Assembly (NCBI GenBank): GCA_020850225.1
Contig: JADZFD010000026.1
Span: forward strand, 16,126-80,125
DNA length: 64,000 nt
Direction of reading: 5' to 3'
Origin: Saprospiraceae bacterium
GTDB lineage: Bacteria > Bacteroidota > Bacteroidia > Chitinophagales > Saprospiraceae
Each line of letters opens with the position of its first letter. Positions within the stretch are counted from its first letter, which is position 1. The notes below the pieces were generated by a model that ran no database searches, was not told the origin of the DNA, and was given only the letters and a program-made list of their open reading frames with translations. This document shows, piece after piece, positions 54,166-63,078 of this stretch. The position numbers were made by a program, and so were the translations under genes.

Positions 54166-55428
54166 ATGTTAAATGTTAATTCGGAAGTAGGACCATTAAA
54201 AAAAGTAATCATTCACAGACCGGATGAAGGGATAGCCAGAATTTCACCAAAAAAAGCAGCAGAACTGTTATTCGATGACATTGTACACCTACCTAAAATG
54301 AAGGATGAGCATGACATATTCAGAAGAGTACTACAACATCTGATAGGCAAGGAAAATGTATTGGATACGGAGCGTCTCATCGAAGAAGGACTTGAAGCCA
54401 GTCTGGATGTTAAAGAAGAACTTATAGATAAGATTGTGGATTACGAAGAATTGCCCGTATCGGATAAGGATTTTATGATGAAGCTGGATGCCAGGTCTCT
54501 GACCAAACTCCTGATTACGGGATACCATAAGGACGAAGATCATATTTATTTTGACCCTATACCCAATTTTATATTTACAAGGGATATCGCAGTAGTTATC
54601 AAAGGACATATAGTGATAACCAAGGCTGCCAAAATAGCACGCTACCGGGAGAATCTCCTTACCCGATTTATATTTTATGCACATCCGTTTTTCAAACATC
54701 TGAATAGTGAAGGTCGGATTATCAACCTTAACCATTTAGACAAATTTCCTCCATCCAAAAAGGGTGAAGTAGTTTCTCTGGAAGGTGGTGATGTGATGAT
54801 GCTCAATGATGATTATGTATTGATCGGATGTTCTGAAAGAACTACCGATTATGCTATCCGCAGTCTGACAAAGGTATTGTTTGAAAATAATCTGACCAAG
54901 AATGTAGTGCAGATAAACATACCAGATGAACGGTCTTGCATGCATATTGATACATTGTTTACATTGATTGATCACAATGAAATGGTATGTTATAAACCGA
55001 CAATCTTCGACGGTATCAGTTCCAATGTGGTAGTACACAGAAAGAATGGAAGCGAAGCAGTATATGATTCAGTAAAAAACTTTTTCACACACGAAATAAA
55101 CAAAAATTTTAAGTTTGTATTTGCAGGTGACGGTATTTCTCCGTATCAGGAACGTGAGCAATGGACGGATGGATGCAACCTTGTTGCCATCAGACCAGGT
55201 ATAGCCATTGCTTATGACCGGAATCCTAAGACAGATCTGGCATTGATGGATGCAGGATATAATGTAATACATGCAACGGATTTCCTTACAGATGTTGATC
55301 AGGGTAAAATCAATCCGGATACACTTACAAAAACAATAATTAATCTGCCATCCAATGAATTGTCCCGCGCACGTGGTGGTACACATTGTATGACTTGTCC
55401 GATCATAAGGGAATCAGTACATGTTTAA
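54166..55428 (+). CDS. Arginine deiminase-family enzyme
   Basis: This 420-residue guanidino-group-modifying enzyme has the expected active-site pieces: FTRDIA, EGGDVMMLN, the catalytic His in MHIDT, and the nucleophile Cys in GGTHCMTCP at the C terminus. Arginine deiminase (arginine to citrulline plus ammonia) is the best reading, but arcB and arcC are absent, so it may act alone in arginine turnover or on a related substrate. The start at 54166 follows the -7 element. The thioesterase gene starts 20 nt later. Confidence 0.85.
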   Translation: MLNVNSEVGPLKKVIIHRPDEGIARISPKKAAELLFDDIVHLPKMKDEHDIFRRVLQHLIGKENVLDTERLIEEGLEASLDVKEELIDKIVDYEELPVSDKDFMMKLDARSLTKLLITGYHKDEDHIYFDPIPNFIFTRDIAVVIKGHIVITKAAKIARYRENLLTRFIFYAHPFFKHLNSEGRIINLNHLDKFPPSKKGEVVSLEGGDVMMLNDDYVLIGCSERTTDYAIRSLTKVLFENNLTKNVVQINIPDERSCMHIDTLFTLIDHNEMVCYKPTIFDGISSNVVVHRKNGSEAVYDSVKNFFTHEINKNFKFVFAGDGISPYQEREQWTDGCNLVAIRPGIAIAYDRNPKTDLALMDAGYNVIHATDFLTDVDQGKINPDTLTKTIINLPSNELSRARGGTHCMTCPIIRESVHV

Positions 55429-55448
55429 ATCAATCTGACAGAATAAAA

Positions 55449-55871
55449 GTGTACAGCAGTGATTATTCATATCGTGTAAGATATGCCGATACCGACAAAA
55501 TGGGATATATGTACTATGGCAATTATGCTGTATTGTACGAGATAGGGAGGATTGAATTATTGAGAGGCTTGGGTCTGACATACCGTGAGATGGAAGATGA
55601 TTACCGGATTATGCTCCCTGTAGCGTCGGTTGAAGCCCGGTATATTTTGCCTGCAAAATACGATGAGGAACTGATTATCAGGACAAAGATAGAAGTTAAA
55701 CCGACCCGCGTTATTGCGTTTGGTTGTGAGATATTGAACGAAAGAGCAGAATTGATCCATAAAGCAACCGTAAAACTTGTATTTGTAAGTATGGATGATC
55801 AGAAGAGCATACCTTGTCCTGACTTTTTGATGGATAAATTATCAGGTTACTTTGAAAGCCGGGAACAATAA
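55449..55871 (+). CDS. YbgC/FadM-like acyl-CoA thioesterase
   Basis: This is a hotdog-fold protein with the 4-hydroxybenzoyl-CoA thioesterase signature RVRYADTDKMGYMYYGNYAV, in which the Asp is catalytic. I take the GTG at 55449 as the start; an upstream TTG in frame would overlap the deiminase gene by 43 bp. It hydrolyses acyl-CoA esters of unknown chain. It overlaps the next gene by 20 bp. Confidence 0.85.
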   Translation: MYSSDYSYRVRYADTDKMGYMYYGNYAVLYEIGRIELLRGLGLTYREMEDDYRIMLPVASVEARYILPAKYDEELIIRTKIEVKPTRVIAFGCEILNERAELIHKATVKLVFVSMDDQKSIPCPDFLMDKLSGYFESREQ

Positions 55872-56838
55872 AATTATTAAGTATTTTGTAGAATTGCCTG
55901 TAGTTGCATCGCTTTTGAAGTGGTCACAATCATACAGTCCTCCGGGATTCGGTGGTATATCCGTGTATAATGTTGTCACTTTTGTCATGCATGAGATCAA
56001 GCAGGATAATGTGTATACGCGGGCTAATTCCGTGTCTTTTAGTTTATTCTTGTCTCTTTTTCCGGCTATTATTTTTCTTTTTACCTTGCTGCCTTTATTC
56101 CCAATTGTTCACGATTATACTTTGATGCTAAATGAACAACTCAAAGGCGTCATACCTGAAAATGCACATAATTACATATTTTCCATAATATACGATATTA
56201 CTTCCATCAAAAGAGACGGACTGTTGTCTTTGGGAGCCATACTGGCATTGTATTTCTCGTCGAACGGGATGTTGACACTAATGATGGGATTTGATAAATC
56301 CTACAATGAAGCATTCATGGAGCGGCCATGGTGGCGTTCCCGACTGATAGCTCTGGCGCTGACATTAATTCTGTTTTTGCTCTTAGTGGTGTCGTTACTG
56401 ATTACCATAGTCGAAAGTAAAATCATAGATTGGTTCAGGACGGAGTATAGTATTCCGGAAAGCCTGTTGAATGTTGCCAGTTTTTTCAACTGGTTTATTT
56501 CGATAGCATTGATTTATACGGGTATCAGTCTGATATTTACATTGGGGCCATCTATGTATCGCCGTATCAATTTCATCAACCTCGGAGCTATTGTTTCGAC
56601 GATATGTACTTTATTCGCTTCGCTGGCGTTCAGTTACTTTATCAATAATTTCGGAAGATACAACGAAATATATGGCTCGATAGGAGCACTGATGGTGATT
56701 ATGGTATGGATACAGTTCAATTCACTGATTTTGCTTATAGGATTTGAATTGAATTCATCTCTTGTCATTCAGATATATGAAGAAAGGAAAAAGAAGTTGT
56801 CGTCTAAGTCTTCGGATAATACAGAAATCAAGAATTGA
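55852..56838 (+). CDS. YihY/virulence factor BrkB family membrane protein
   Basis: This protein of about 328 residues has six hydrophobic helices and the family blocks YTRANSVSFSLFLSLFPA, the central GFDKSYNEAF segment, and a late IYGSIGALMVIMVWIQF. It was once called RNase BN, but is a membrane protein of unknown transport role. The start is a TTG overlapping the thioesterase stop, and no better in-frame start precedes the conserved part. Confidence 0.85.
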   Translation: MKAGNNKIIKYFVELPVVASLLKWSQSYSPPGFGGISVYNVVTFVMHEIKQDNVYTRANSVSFSLFLSLFPAIIFLFTLLPLFPIVHDYTLMLNEQLKGVIPENAHNYIFSIIYDITSIKRDGLLSLGAILALYFSSNGMLTLMMGFDKSYNEAFMERPWWRSRLIALALTLILFLLLVVSLLITIVESKIIDWFRTEYSIPESLLNVASFFNWFISIALIYTGISLIFTLGPSMYRRINFINLGAIVSTICTLFASLAFSYFINNFGRYNEIYGSIGALMVIMVWIQFNSLILLIGFELNSSLVIQIYEERKKKLSSKSSDNTEIKN

Positions 56839-56973
56839 AATGAATACTCCGATATCAAAAAACAGATCGTTAGTCAATGATATTAACACTCCATTATTTT
56901 GTTTTTCAACAATCCCTTACTGTCAATGTTTAATAATATAGATATCCTCTGATAGTTAAAAATAATAAAAAGT

Positions 56974-58773
56974 GTGACCAAAGATGACTACAGGAAAATA
57001 GCCGGAACGATTCCTCAAGAACCGGGTGTGTATCGGTATTTGGATGATAAAGGTACCATACTATATGTAGGAAAAGCAAAAAATCTAAAGAGTCGGCTCA
57101 ATTCCTATTTTGTGGATGATGCCCAATTGAAGTACAAGACAGTTTTACTTACGAGAAATGCATCTACTATAGAATTTACAGTGGTAGACAATGAAAATGA
57201 TGCATTATTACTGGAATGTTCATTGATAAAACAGTACCAGCCTAAGTACAATGTGATGCTGAAAGATGGCAAGTCATACTCATACATCTGTATTAAAAAT
57301 GAGCATTTTCCACGTGTTTTTTTTACAAGGCAGCTAATTAAAGATGGATCTACTTATTTTGGACCTTACACATCCAAGTACAGGGTGAAGATCATCCTCG
57401 ATATTATCAAAAAACTTTTTCAGTTGAGGACATGCAATCTCAATCTTTCTCCTGATAATATAGCTAAGGGAAAATATAAAGTATGTCTGGAATACCATAT
57501 CAAAAACTGCCTGGGCCCATGTGAAGGATTTGAGTCAGAAGCGCATTACAACATGAAGATTGATCAGATTAAGAATATCCTCAAAGGTAATCTGGCAGTA
57601 GTGAAAAATTACATCGTTGATCAGATGAAGATGTATGCAGATAATCTTGAATTTGAAAAGGCACAGGAAATGAAAGACCGGTTAATCGCATTCAGGGATT
57701 ATCAGTCATCATCTACTGTGATGAGCAACACATTAGGAGATGTCGATGTATTTGCCATTAAAAAGGATGAAAAGTCAGCCTACGTACAGTATTTTCAGGT
57801 ATCCAACGGGACGCTCATTAATACAGATGTGATAGAAATGCAGATGAATCTCAACGATGATCTGAGTGAACTGCTGGCTTATGCAATTCCTGATATCAGA
57901 GAGCGATTTGGTAGTGAAGCTCCTGAAGTTGTAGTTCCCTTTGATATGATATTGACTGACAGTAAACTAATCGTAACAATTCCTCAGCGCGGGGACAAGA
58001 AGAAACTCCTTGATATGGGCGAGAACAATCTCGATTTTCACATTAAGAAAAAACAAAGGGATAAGATTAGTCATCAGAGGAAACAATCTGGTGCTGAACG
58101 CATCCTGAATACGTTGAAGGAAGACTTGCAAATGGATAAGATACCACTGCATATTGAGTGTTTTGACAATTCTAATTTTCAGGGTACAAATCCTGTTTCA
58201 AGTTGTGTTGTCTTTAAAAATGCACGACCAAGCAACAAGGATTACCGGCATTTCAATGTGAAATCTGTGGAAGGACCCAATGATTTTGCTTCAATGGAAG
58301 AAGTAGTGTACAGGAGATATAAACGATTACTGGATGAAAGCAGGTCGTTGCCACAACTGATTATCATCGATGGAGGTAAGGGGCAATTGTCATCAGCTGT
58401 TACCAGTCTGGAAAGACTCGGTATACTGGGCGAGGTAACAGTTATTGGTATAGCTAAAAAACTGGAAGAAATTTATTTTCCGGGAGATTCTATTCCATTG
58501 TATATCAATAAAAAATCAGAATCCCTGAAGCTCATCCAACACCTGAGAAATGAAGCACACCGGTTTGCAATTTCCTTTCACAGAGACCAGCGATCCAAAA
58601 ACTTTCTGGGAACACAATTAACTAACATACCTGGGATAGGAAAAATAACATCCGAAAAATTATTAAAAAATTTTGGGTCAGTACAGCGGTTAAAAGAATC
58701 CTCACAAGCGGAAATTGAAGCAGTAGTCGGCGCGTCCATGACTATGAAGATTCTTGATTATTTTGGAGAGTGA
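56974..58773 (+). CDS. uvrC: Excinuclease ABC subunit C
   Basis: UvrC makes both incisions in nucleotide excision repair. A GIY-YIG domain (PGVYRYLDDKGTILYVGKAK) leads, followed by a UVR motif (LEFEKAQEMKDRLIAF), the RNase H-like endonuclease (IECFDNSNFQGTNPV, IIDGGKGQLSSA) and helix-hairpin-helix repeats (LTNIPGIGKITSEKLLK). It has 599 residues and a GTG start. Confidence 0.96.
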   Translation: MTKDDYRKIAGTIPQEPGVYRYLDDKGTILYVGKAKNLKSRLNSYFVDDAQLKYKTVLLTRNASTIEFTVVDNENDALLLECSLIKQYQPKYNVMLKDGKSYSYICIKNEHFPRVFFTRQLIKDGSTYFGPYTSKYRVKIILDIIKKLFQLRTCNLNLSPDNIAKGKYKVCLEYHIKNCLGPCEGFESEAHYNMKIDQIKNILKGNLAVVKNYIVDQMKMYADNLEFEKAQEMKDRLIAFRDYQSSSTVMSNTLGDVDVFAIKKDEKSAYVQYFQVSNGTLINTDVIEMQMNLNDDLSELLAYAIPDIRERFGSEAPEVVVPFDMILTDSKLIVTIPQRGDKKKLLDMGENNLDFHIKKKQRDKISHQRKQSGAERILNTLKEDLQMDKIPLHIECFDNSNFQGTNPVSSCVVFKNARPSNKDYRHFNVKSVEGPNDFASMEEVVYRRYKRLLDESRSLPQLIIIDGGKGQLSSAVTSLERLGILGEVTVIGIAKKLEEIYFPGDSIPLYINKKSESLKLIQHLRNEAHRFAISFHRDQRSKNFLGTQLTNIPGIGKITSEKLLKNFGSVQRLKESSQAEIEAVVGASMTMKILDYFGE

Positions 58774-59182
58774 GATTGATTGTGGGCGTGAAATCAGAAT
58801 TTGTAATGACTATTAGTGATGCTATACAAATAGCTTAAGAATATTGTTTTTACAGATTAAGTATCAAAACATTATATATACTTGGGTTTGTAATAATCAG
58901 GGGCGTCTTTGTAAAATGAATCTTGGGGTTTTAATGCTATATTTCTTGAGTATGTGATAAAATTCTTTGATATTTATTTTAAAAATATCAGAATTTAATA
59001 TAAATTTGCTTTCGTAATTATATTTGAATTTATTGATTGCTTTATATTGAAATAACGTGTATTGCGATATCGATACATGGTGTTTGATTAGAATATAATA
59101 TGGTTTTAACTCTTTTTTGTATGCACTTAACAATATAAAGTATATGTTTTTAGCTGTTTTTTAGAATTTATTTAATGTAATT
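58774..59182. other. AT-rich gap before the patatin-TIR operon
   Basis: 409 bp with no convincing gene; a 78-codon minus-strand frame (58897-59133) is low-complexity and Lys/Tyr/Ile-rich. The operon promoter must be here, but no TAnnTTTG match is near the start. Confidence 0.45.
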
Positions 59183-60553
59183 ATGAACAATTTACTTAAC
59201 AAATTTAAAAAACCGGGTCCCAAAAGAATACTTGCTCTGGATGGTGGAGGAATACGGGGAGTATTAACCATTGGTATGCTTGAAAGATTAGAGACTGTGT
59301 TAAGGAAGCAACATAATAACCCGGATTTACTTCTCTGTGATTATTTTGACCTGATAGGTGGCACAAGTACGGGATCGATACTGGCTACGGGTTTGGCCTT
59401 AGGCATGACAGCTACTGAGTTAAGAGACCATTATTTTAGTTTGGGAGGTGTTATTTTTGGAAAAAAGAAAAATATCTTCAATTATATTGCTAACGGCGAA
59501 AAATTTGATTACAGACCACTAACAACAGCTCTTAAGAATGTTTTTGGTGATGTTCGGCTTGGTGATCAGGAAAAACTTAAAACTGGATTGTGTATTGTAA
59601 CAAAAAGATTAGATACCAGTAGTACATGGCCATTTATCAATCACCCGGAATCAAAATACTATAACGACAATGCTGATCTTCCTCTTTGGCAATTAGTAAG
59701 AGCCAGTGCTGCTGCACCAACCTATTTCCTTCCCGTGGATTTAAATATAGGTAATAATGAATTTGGAACATTCATAGATGGAGGAGTAAGTATGTCCAAT
59801 AATCCATCATTTTTGTTGTTGATGGTTGCAACTTTGCGCGGATATCCATTTCACTGGAAGGCTGGAGCAGATAATTTATTAATGGTTTCTTTAGGTACGG
59901 GATTTCAGGATCCTAAAGCCAATGCGGATGACTTAAAACAAAAAAGTCTTCTGGGATGGGCATCTGCCATACCCAATTATCTCTTATTGGACGCTAATTA
60001 TTACAATCAGTTAATAATGCAGATACTATCCAACTCTCCAACAGCAAAAGAAATCGATAGTGAAGTAGGTAATTTGCAATATGATACAGTCCACGGTAAA
60101 CATATGCTGAGTTATTTAAGATATGATCTGGTATTTGAAAATGATTATCTCCATTCATTAGGCTTTCATTTTAGTAAAGAAATAGTTGATGCTTTGAAAT
60201 CAATGGATAGTCCTAAATATATTAAAGAATTATATGAAATTGGACTGAGAGCCGGCAATATTCAAATAAAACCTATACATTTTCCTTCAAATTTTAAACT
60301 AAATAACAACAGTCATTCTGAAAATCAAAAACTAAGATTTGATGCCGGTAAAAAACCTAAAGTTAATTTTGAAAATTACACTAAAAATCCAATACCTGTT
60401 GGCGCTGTTCAGATAGATGAAGCATTTGAGGTGGAAACTATGGAAGGAATAATGCAGGGTAAGCCTGGTGATTATTTAATGAAGGGTCCTAAAAACGAAC
60501 TTTATGTATGTGATGAAAAAATATTTTTAGAAACATATACAAAAATGAAATGA
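59183..60553 (+). CDS. Patatin-like phospholipase with C-terminal PGDY-type tail
   Basis: This 456-residue cytosolic lipase (no signal peptide) has the oxyanion glycine motif DGGGIRG (20-26), nucleophile elbow GTSTG with Ser62, and the dyad Asp199 in DGG. A helical middle region (about 250-370) follows, then a C-terminal module (about 395-456) with AVQIDEAFEVETMEG, PGDYLMKGP and ELYVCDEKIFLETY, resembling small PGDYG-like tails. It should hydrolyse membrane phospholipids. It is the first gene of a three-gene operon, ending 1 nt before the TIR gene start. CapV-type CBASS effectors share this fold. Confidence 0.88.
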   Translation: MNNLLNKFKKPGPKRILALDGGGIRGVLTIGMLERLETVLRKQHNNPDLLLCDYFDLIGGTSTGSILATGLALGMTATELRDHYFSLGGVIFGKKKNIFNYIANGEKFDYRPLTTALKNVFGDVRLGDQEKLKTGLCIVTKRLDTSSTWPFINHPESKYYNDNADLPLWQLVRASAAAPTYFLPVDLNIGNNEFGTFIDGGVSMSNNPSFLLLMVATLRGYPFHWKAGADNLLMVSLGTGFQDPKANADDLKQKSLLGWASAIPNYLLLDANYYNQLIMQILSNSPTAKEIDSEVGNLQYDTVHGKHMLSYLRYDLVFENDYLHSLGFHFSKEIVDALKSMDSPKYIKELYEIGLRAGNIQIKPIHFPSNFKLNNNSHSENQKLRFDAGKKPKVNFENYTKNPIPVGAVQIDEAFEVETMEGIMQGKPGDYLMKGPKNELYVCDEKIFLETYTKMK

Positions 60554-60554
60554 T

Positions 60555-61997
60555 ATGTCAGTGAACCGTCCTTCCATATATATATCACATGCTTGGGGAG
60601 GTAAAAGCGAAGAAGTTGTCCATGAAATTCTTAATAAATTTCAAAAAGAAGGCTTGGAAATAACTTTTGATAAAAAGGATCTTGGTTACAGAGAAAGTAT
60701 TACCCGGTTTATGGAAAAATTGGGTGAAGCTGATGCAATTATTATGGTTATTAGCAACAAATACTTACATTCTGAGTATTGTATGTTTGAACTCCTTCAA
60801 ATTTATGATAATAAAAATATATTGGACAGGATTTTTCCCATCGTATTGGATGAGGTCAATATTGCCAAGTCAACAGACAGGCTTGAACTGGTAAAATATT
60901 GGGAAGATCAGAGCAATAACCTGGAAATTAAAATGAGAGAGCTCCAATCCCTGAGTAATATAGAAGGAATAGGAGAAGATTTGAATCTGTATTATAATAT
61001 CAGGAGTAAAATAGCAAAACTAACATCCATATTAAAAGATATTAACACGCTCAATATACAAACACATCAGGATGCAGACTATACTCAATTGGTAAATGCT
61101 GTTAAAAATCAATTGGCTAAAAAGAAGGATGCGATAAATATTTCTGATGATAATGAAATGCATTTGCGAGACAGATTAAGAACCGGAATTGCTGAAAAAA
61201 ATCAAAATAAAGGAAAAGTTGACAATGATTACTTACTTAAATTACTTAAGTGGCTTGCAGTGATTACCCTTGTTTTTATAACAGGATATTTGTTAAGGGA
61301 TTTCATATTTCATAATATCAACGGAGATATATCTACGCCAGGAAAAGCGGTGCCCGATAGTTCATCCTTAACTGAGGATATCAATACAGATAAGCCCTTA
61401 CAAAACCTTGAGCATGACAAAAGTAATGCTTTATTACCACTGGACAAATCTCAGGAAAAACATGGAAATAAGAATGGAAATTTATCATCAGACAAGGTGG
61501 GCACAGAACCTGTCAAGACTCAAATCAATTCTGAAAGAATAAATAATAATCCTGCGACTAAAGTAGAAATTGATGAAGCAGGTAGTATGCAATCAAATAC
61601 AATAACAAAAGAAGATTATGAACATAGAAATTTGAAAACTGTAATAATCGCATCTCAGTATATCGAAGTGATTTTGCAGGAGAATATATCCTCCAACAGT
61701 GCAAAGGAAGGAGCTGCAATATATTTATTAAATTCCAGCGAAGTAAAATCGGGAAACGATATTATTATTCCAAAAGGTGCAATGGTTAAAGCTGTTATTA
61801 ATAGGGCAATACCTTCTGAGAATGGTTCTGTTGGCGAACTATCATTTTCCATCTTAAGTGTAAAAGGTGTAAATGATGAATGGTTTTCCCTGAGGTATCC
61901 TGACATTTCGAAAAAAGAAAGAAATGAAATCATATTTAATAAAGGAATGAAAATTTCCAAAATCAAACTTCCATCATTTACTACAAAAATAGATTAA
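60555..61997 (+). CDS. TIR-domain membrane protein with periplasmic beta domain
   Basis: Residues 1-135 are a TIR domain (SIYISHAWGGKSEE start; ISNKYLHSEYCMFELLQIY, with E79 in the position of the NADase glutamate of active TIR domains). A helical linker (140-225) leads to one membrane span (about 229-247). A long polar, disordered segment (260-355) follows, then a compact beta domain (365-475; LQENISSNSAKEGAAIYL, IIIPKGAMVKAVINRA, FSILSVKGVNDEWF) like the SAF-type barrels found in envelope proteins. With TIR inside, the beta domain is periplasmic. Spacing to both neighbours is 1 nt. Confidence 0.86.
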   Translation: MSVNRPSIYISHAWGGKSEEVVHEILNKFQKEGLEITFDKKDLGYRESITRFMEKLGEADAIIMVISNKYLHSEYCMFELLQIYDNKNILDRIFPIVLDEVNIAKSTDRLELVKYWEDQSNNLEIKMRELQSLSNIEGIGEDLNLYYNIRSKIAKLTSILKDINTLNIQTHQDADYTQLVNAVKNQLAKKKDAINISDDNEMHLRDRLRTGIAEKNQNKGKVDNDYLLKLLKWLAVITLVFITGYLLRDFIFHNINGDISTPGKAVPDSSSLTEDINTDKPLQNLEHDKSNALLPLDKSQEKHGNKNGNLSSDKVGTEPVKTQINSERINNNPATKVEIDEAGSMQSNTITKEDYEHRNLKTVIIASQYIEVILQENISSNSAKEGAAIYLLNSSEVKSGNDIIIPKGAMVKAVINRAIPSENGSVGELSFSILSVKGVNDEWFSLRYPDISKKERNEIIFNKGMKISKIKLPSFTTKID

Positions 61998-61998
61998 T

Positions 61999-62637
61999 AT
62001 GAGGTATGCAATAATTTTTCTTCTTTTTTTATCAACACACACTAATTTCTATGCACAGGGTATCTTATCCAATACGCAAGGCTTCTCATTTAATGCATAT
62101 GGTAAATACAATACATGGAAAAGTAATTCAACTTTTTTAAGTGATTTGGATGATTCAGAGCCCAATGGTGTTGCTTTTGGACTGAGATTAGGTTATGGGT
62201 TTACAGAAAATATTAAATTTTTTATATCACACGAATTTAGCCAATACGCTTTAAATGAGAAATGGAATACATATACAATTAATCCTACAGAAATTGGATT
62301 AAGATATTCGTTTGGAGCCTCATTGATTAAATTCAGACCATACTTGCAGTTGGCTGTTGGCTGGCATCCCTTAAATATCAGTCCTGTTGATTTTATTGAT
62401 AATGACGGTAATGAATTTTCAGATGCTAATCTAAAATCCAGTGGATATGCTTTAGGTGGAACTTTTGGGTTACAATACTATTTAACGCCTGATTTGAATA
62501 TTGATGTAGGCTTGGGCGGTAATTTTGGGAAATTTTCTAAACTGTATATTAACGGTCTTAAAGTTCCCGGAAATGATGAAGATGTGGATTTCCGGATTTT
62601 ACACATTAATGCAGGGCTTAGTTATTCTTTTTACTGA
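61999..62637 (+). CDS. Outer-membrane beta-barrel protein of the patatin-TIR operon
   Basis: This 212-residue protein has a signal peptide (AIIFLLFLSTHTNFYAQ) and a pattern of eight or so amphipathic strands (FNAYGKYNTW, FGLRLGYGFTENIKFFIS, GLRYSFGASLIKFRPYLQ), ending in Phe-Tyr as outer-membrane proteins often do. It is probably an OmpA/W-like small barrel. The start lies 1 nt after the TIR gene stop, so the three proteins are made together. Function is unknown. Confidence 0.83.
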   Translation: MRYAIIFLLFLSTHTNFYAQGILSNTQGFSFNAYGKYNTWKSNSTFLSDLDDSEPNGVAFGLRLGYGFTENIKFFISHEFSQYALNEKWNTYTINPTEIGLRYSFGASLIKFRPYLQLAVGWHPLNISPVDFIDNDGNEFSDANLKSSGYALGGTFGLQYYLTPDLNIDVGLGGNFGKFSKLYINGLKVPGNDEDVDFRILHINAGLSYSFY

Positions 62638-63008
62638 TTTATTAAGGAAATTGCCAAATAGGTGACGATTTCAATGTAAGAAATTAAAAAAGTATTGAAA
62701 TCGGTTTGTTGGTAAATCAGGTAAAGATATCGTTAAAAGTTTCCTGTTTCAGGATTGTTATTTACTAACCAAGGTTGCAGTTGACACCTGAATTCAGGCT
62801 TTTTAATAATTAGTATGGCTGTCCCGCAGTGTCCACCGTTTGACCAACATTGGTCGCAGCATCTATTAAATTGTACTTCTTCGTTTTACTCATCTCCTTC
62901 CTATAACTCTGAACGTCTGTCTTTGATTTTCTCCGTTTCTTGTTGAGTTTATGTTTGGGATCTTAGATTTTTGAAGGACTTTTCCTCTTTCAATCGATGC
63001 TAACGGCT
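62638..63008. other. Gap between the operon and the hairpin
   Basis: No gene is evident. A short minus-strand frame (a 27-codon peptide from MSKTKKYN) has no support. Base composition differs from the flanks, and the segment may be a decayed insertion. Confidence 0.4.
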
Positions 63009-63056
63009 GCGATTTACGACGGCCGCTCCCGATAGGGGCGGCTGTCGTTAAATCGC
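63009..63056. repeat. GC-rich 21-bp stem-loop
   Basis: GCGATTTACGACGGCCGCTCC pairs with GGGGCGGCTGTCGTTAAATCGC across a 5-nt loop, with only wobble pairs and one bulged base. It has no T-run, so it is not an obvious terminator. It looks like a REP-like or mobile-element palindrome in otherwise AT-rich DNA. Confidence 0.75.
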
Positions 63057-63078
63057 TTGTTGTCATCCGGTTGTTTCC

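Noticed and set aside
58897..59133. 78-codon minus-strand ORF before the patatin gene
   Set aside because: The product is a Lys/Tyr/Ile-rich string with no motif, no promoter match and no recognised family; it is typical of chance frames in AT-rich DNA.
59183..62637. CBASS or Thoeris operon
   Set aside because: No CD-NTase, HORMA/TRIP13, or ThsA SLOG gene is adjacent, and the TIR protein is membrane-bound with a barrel partner.
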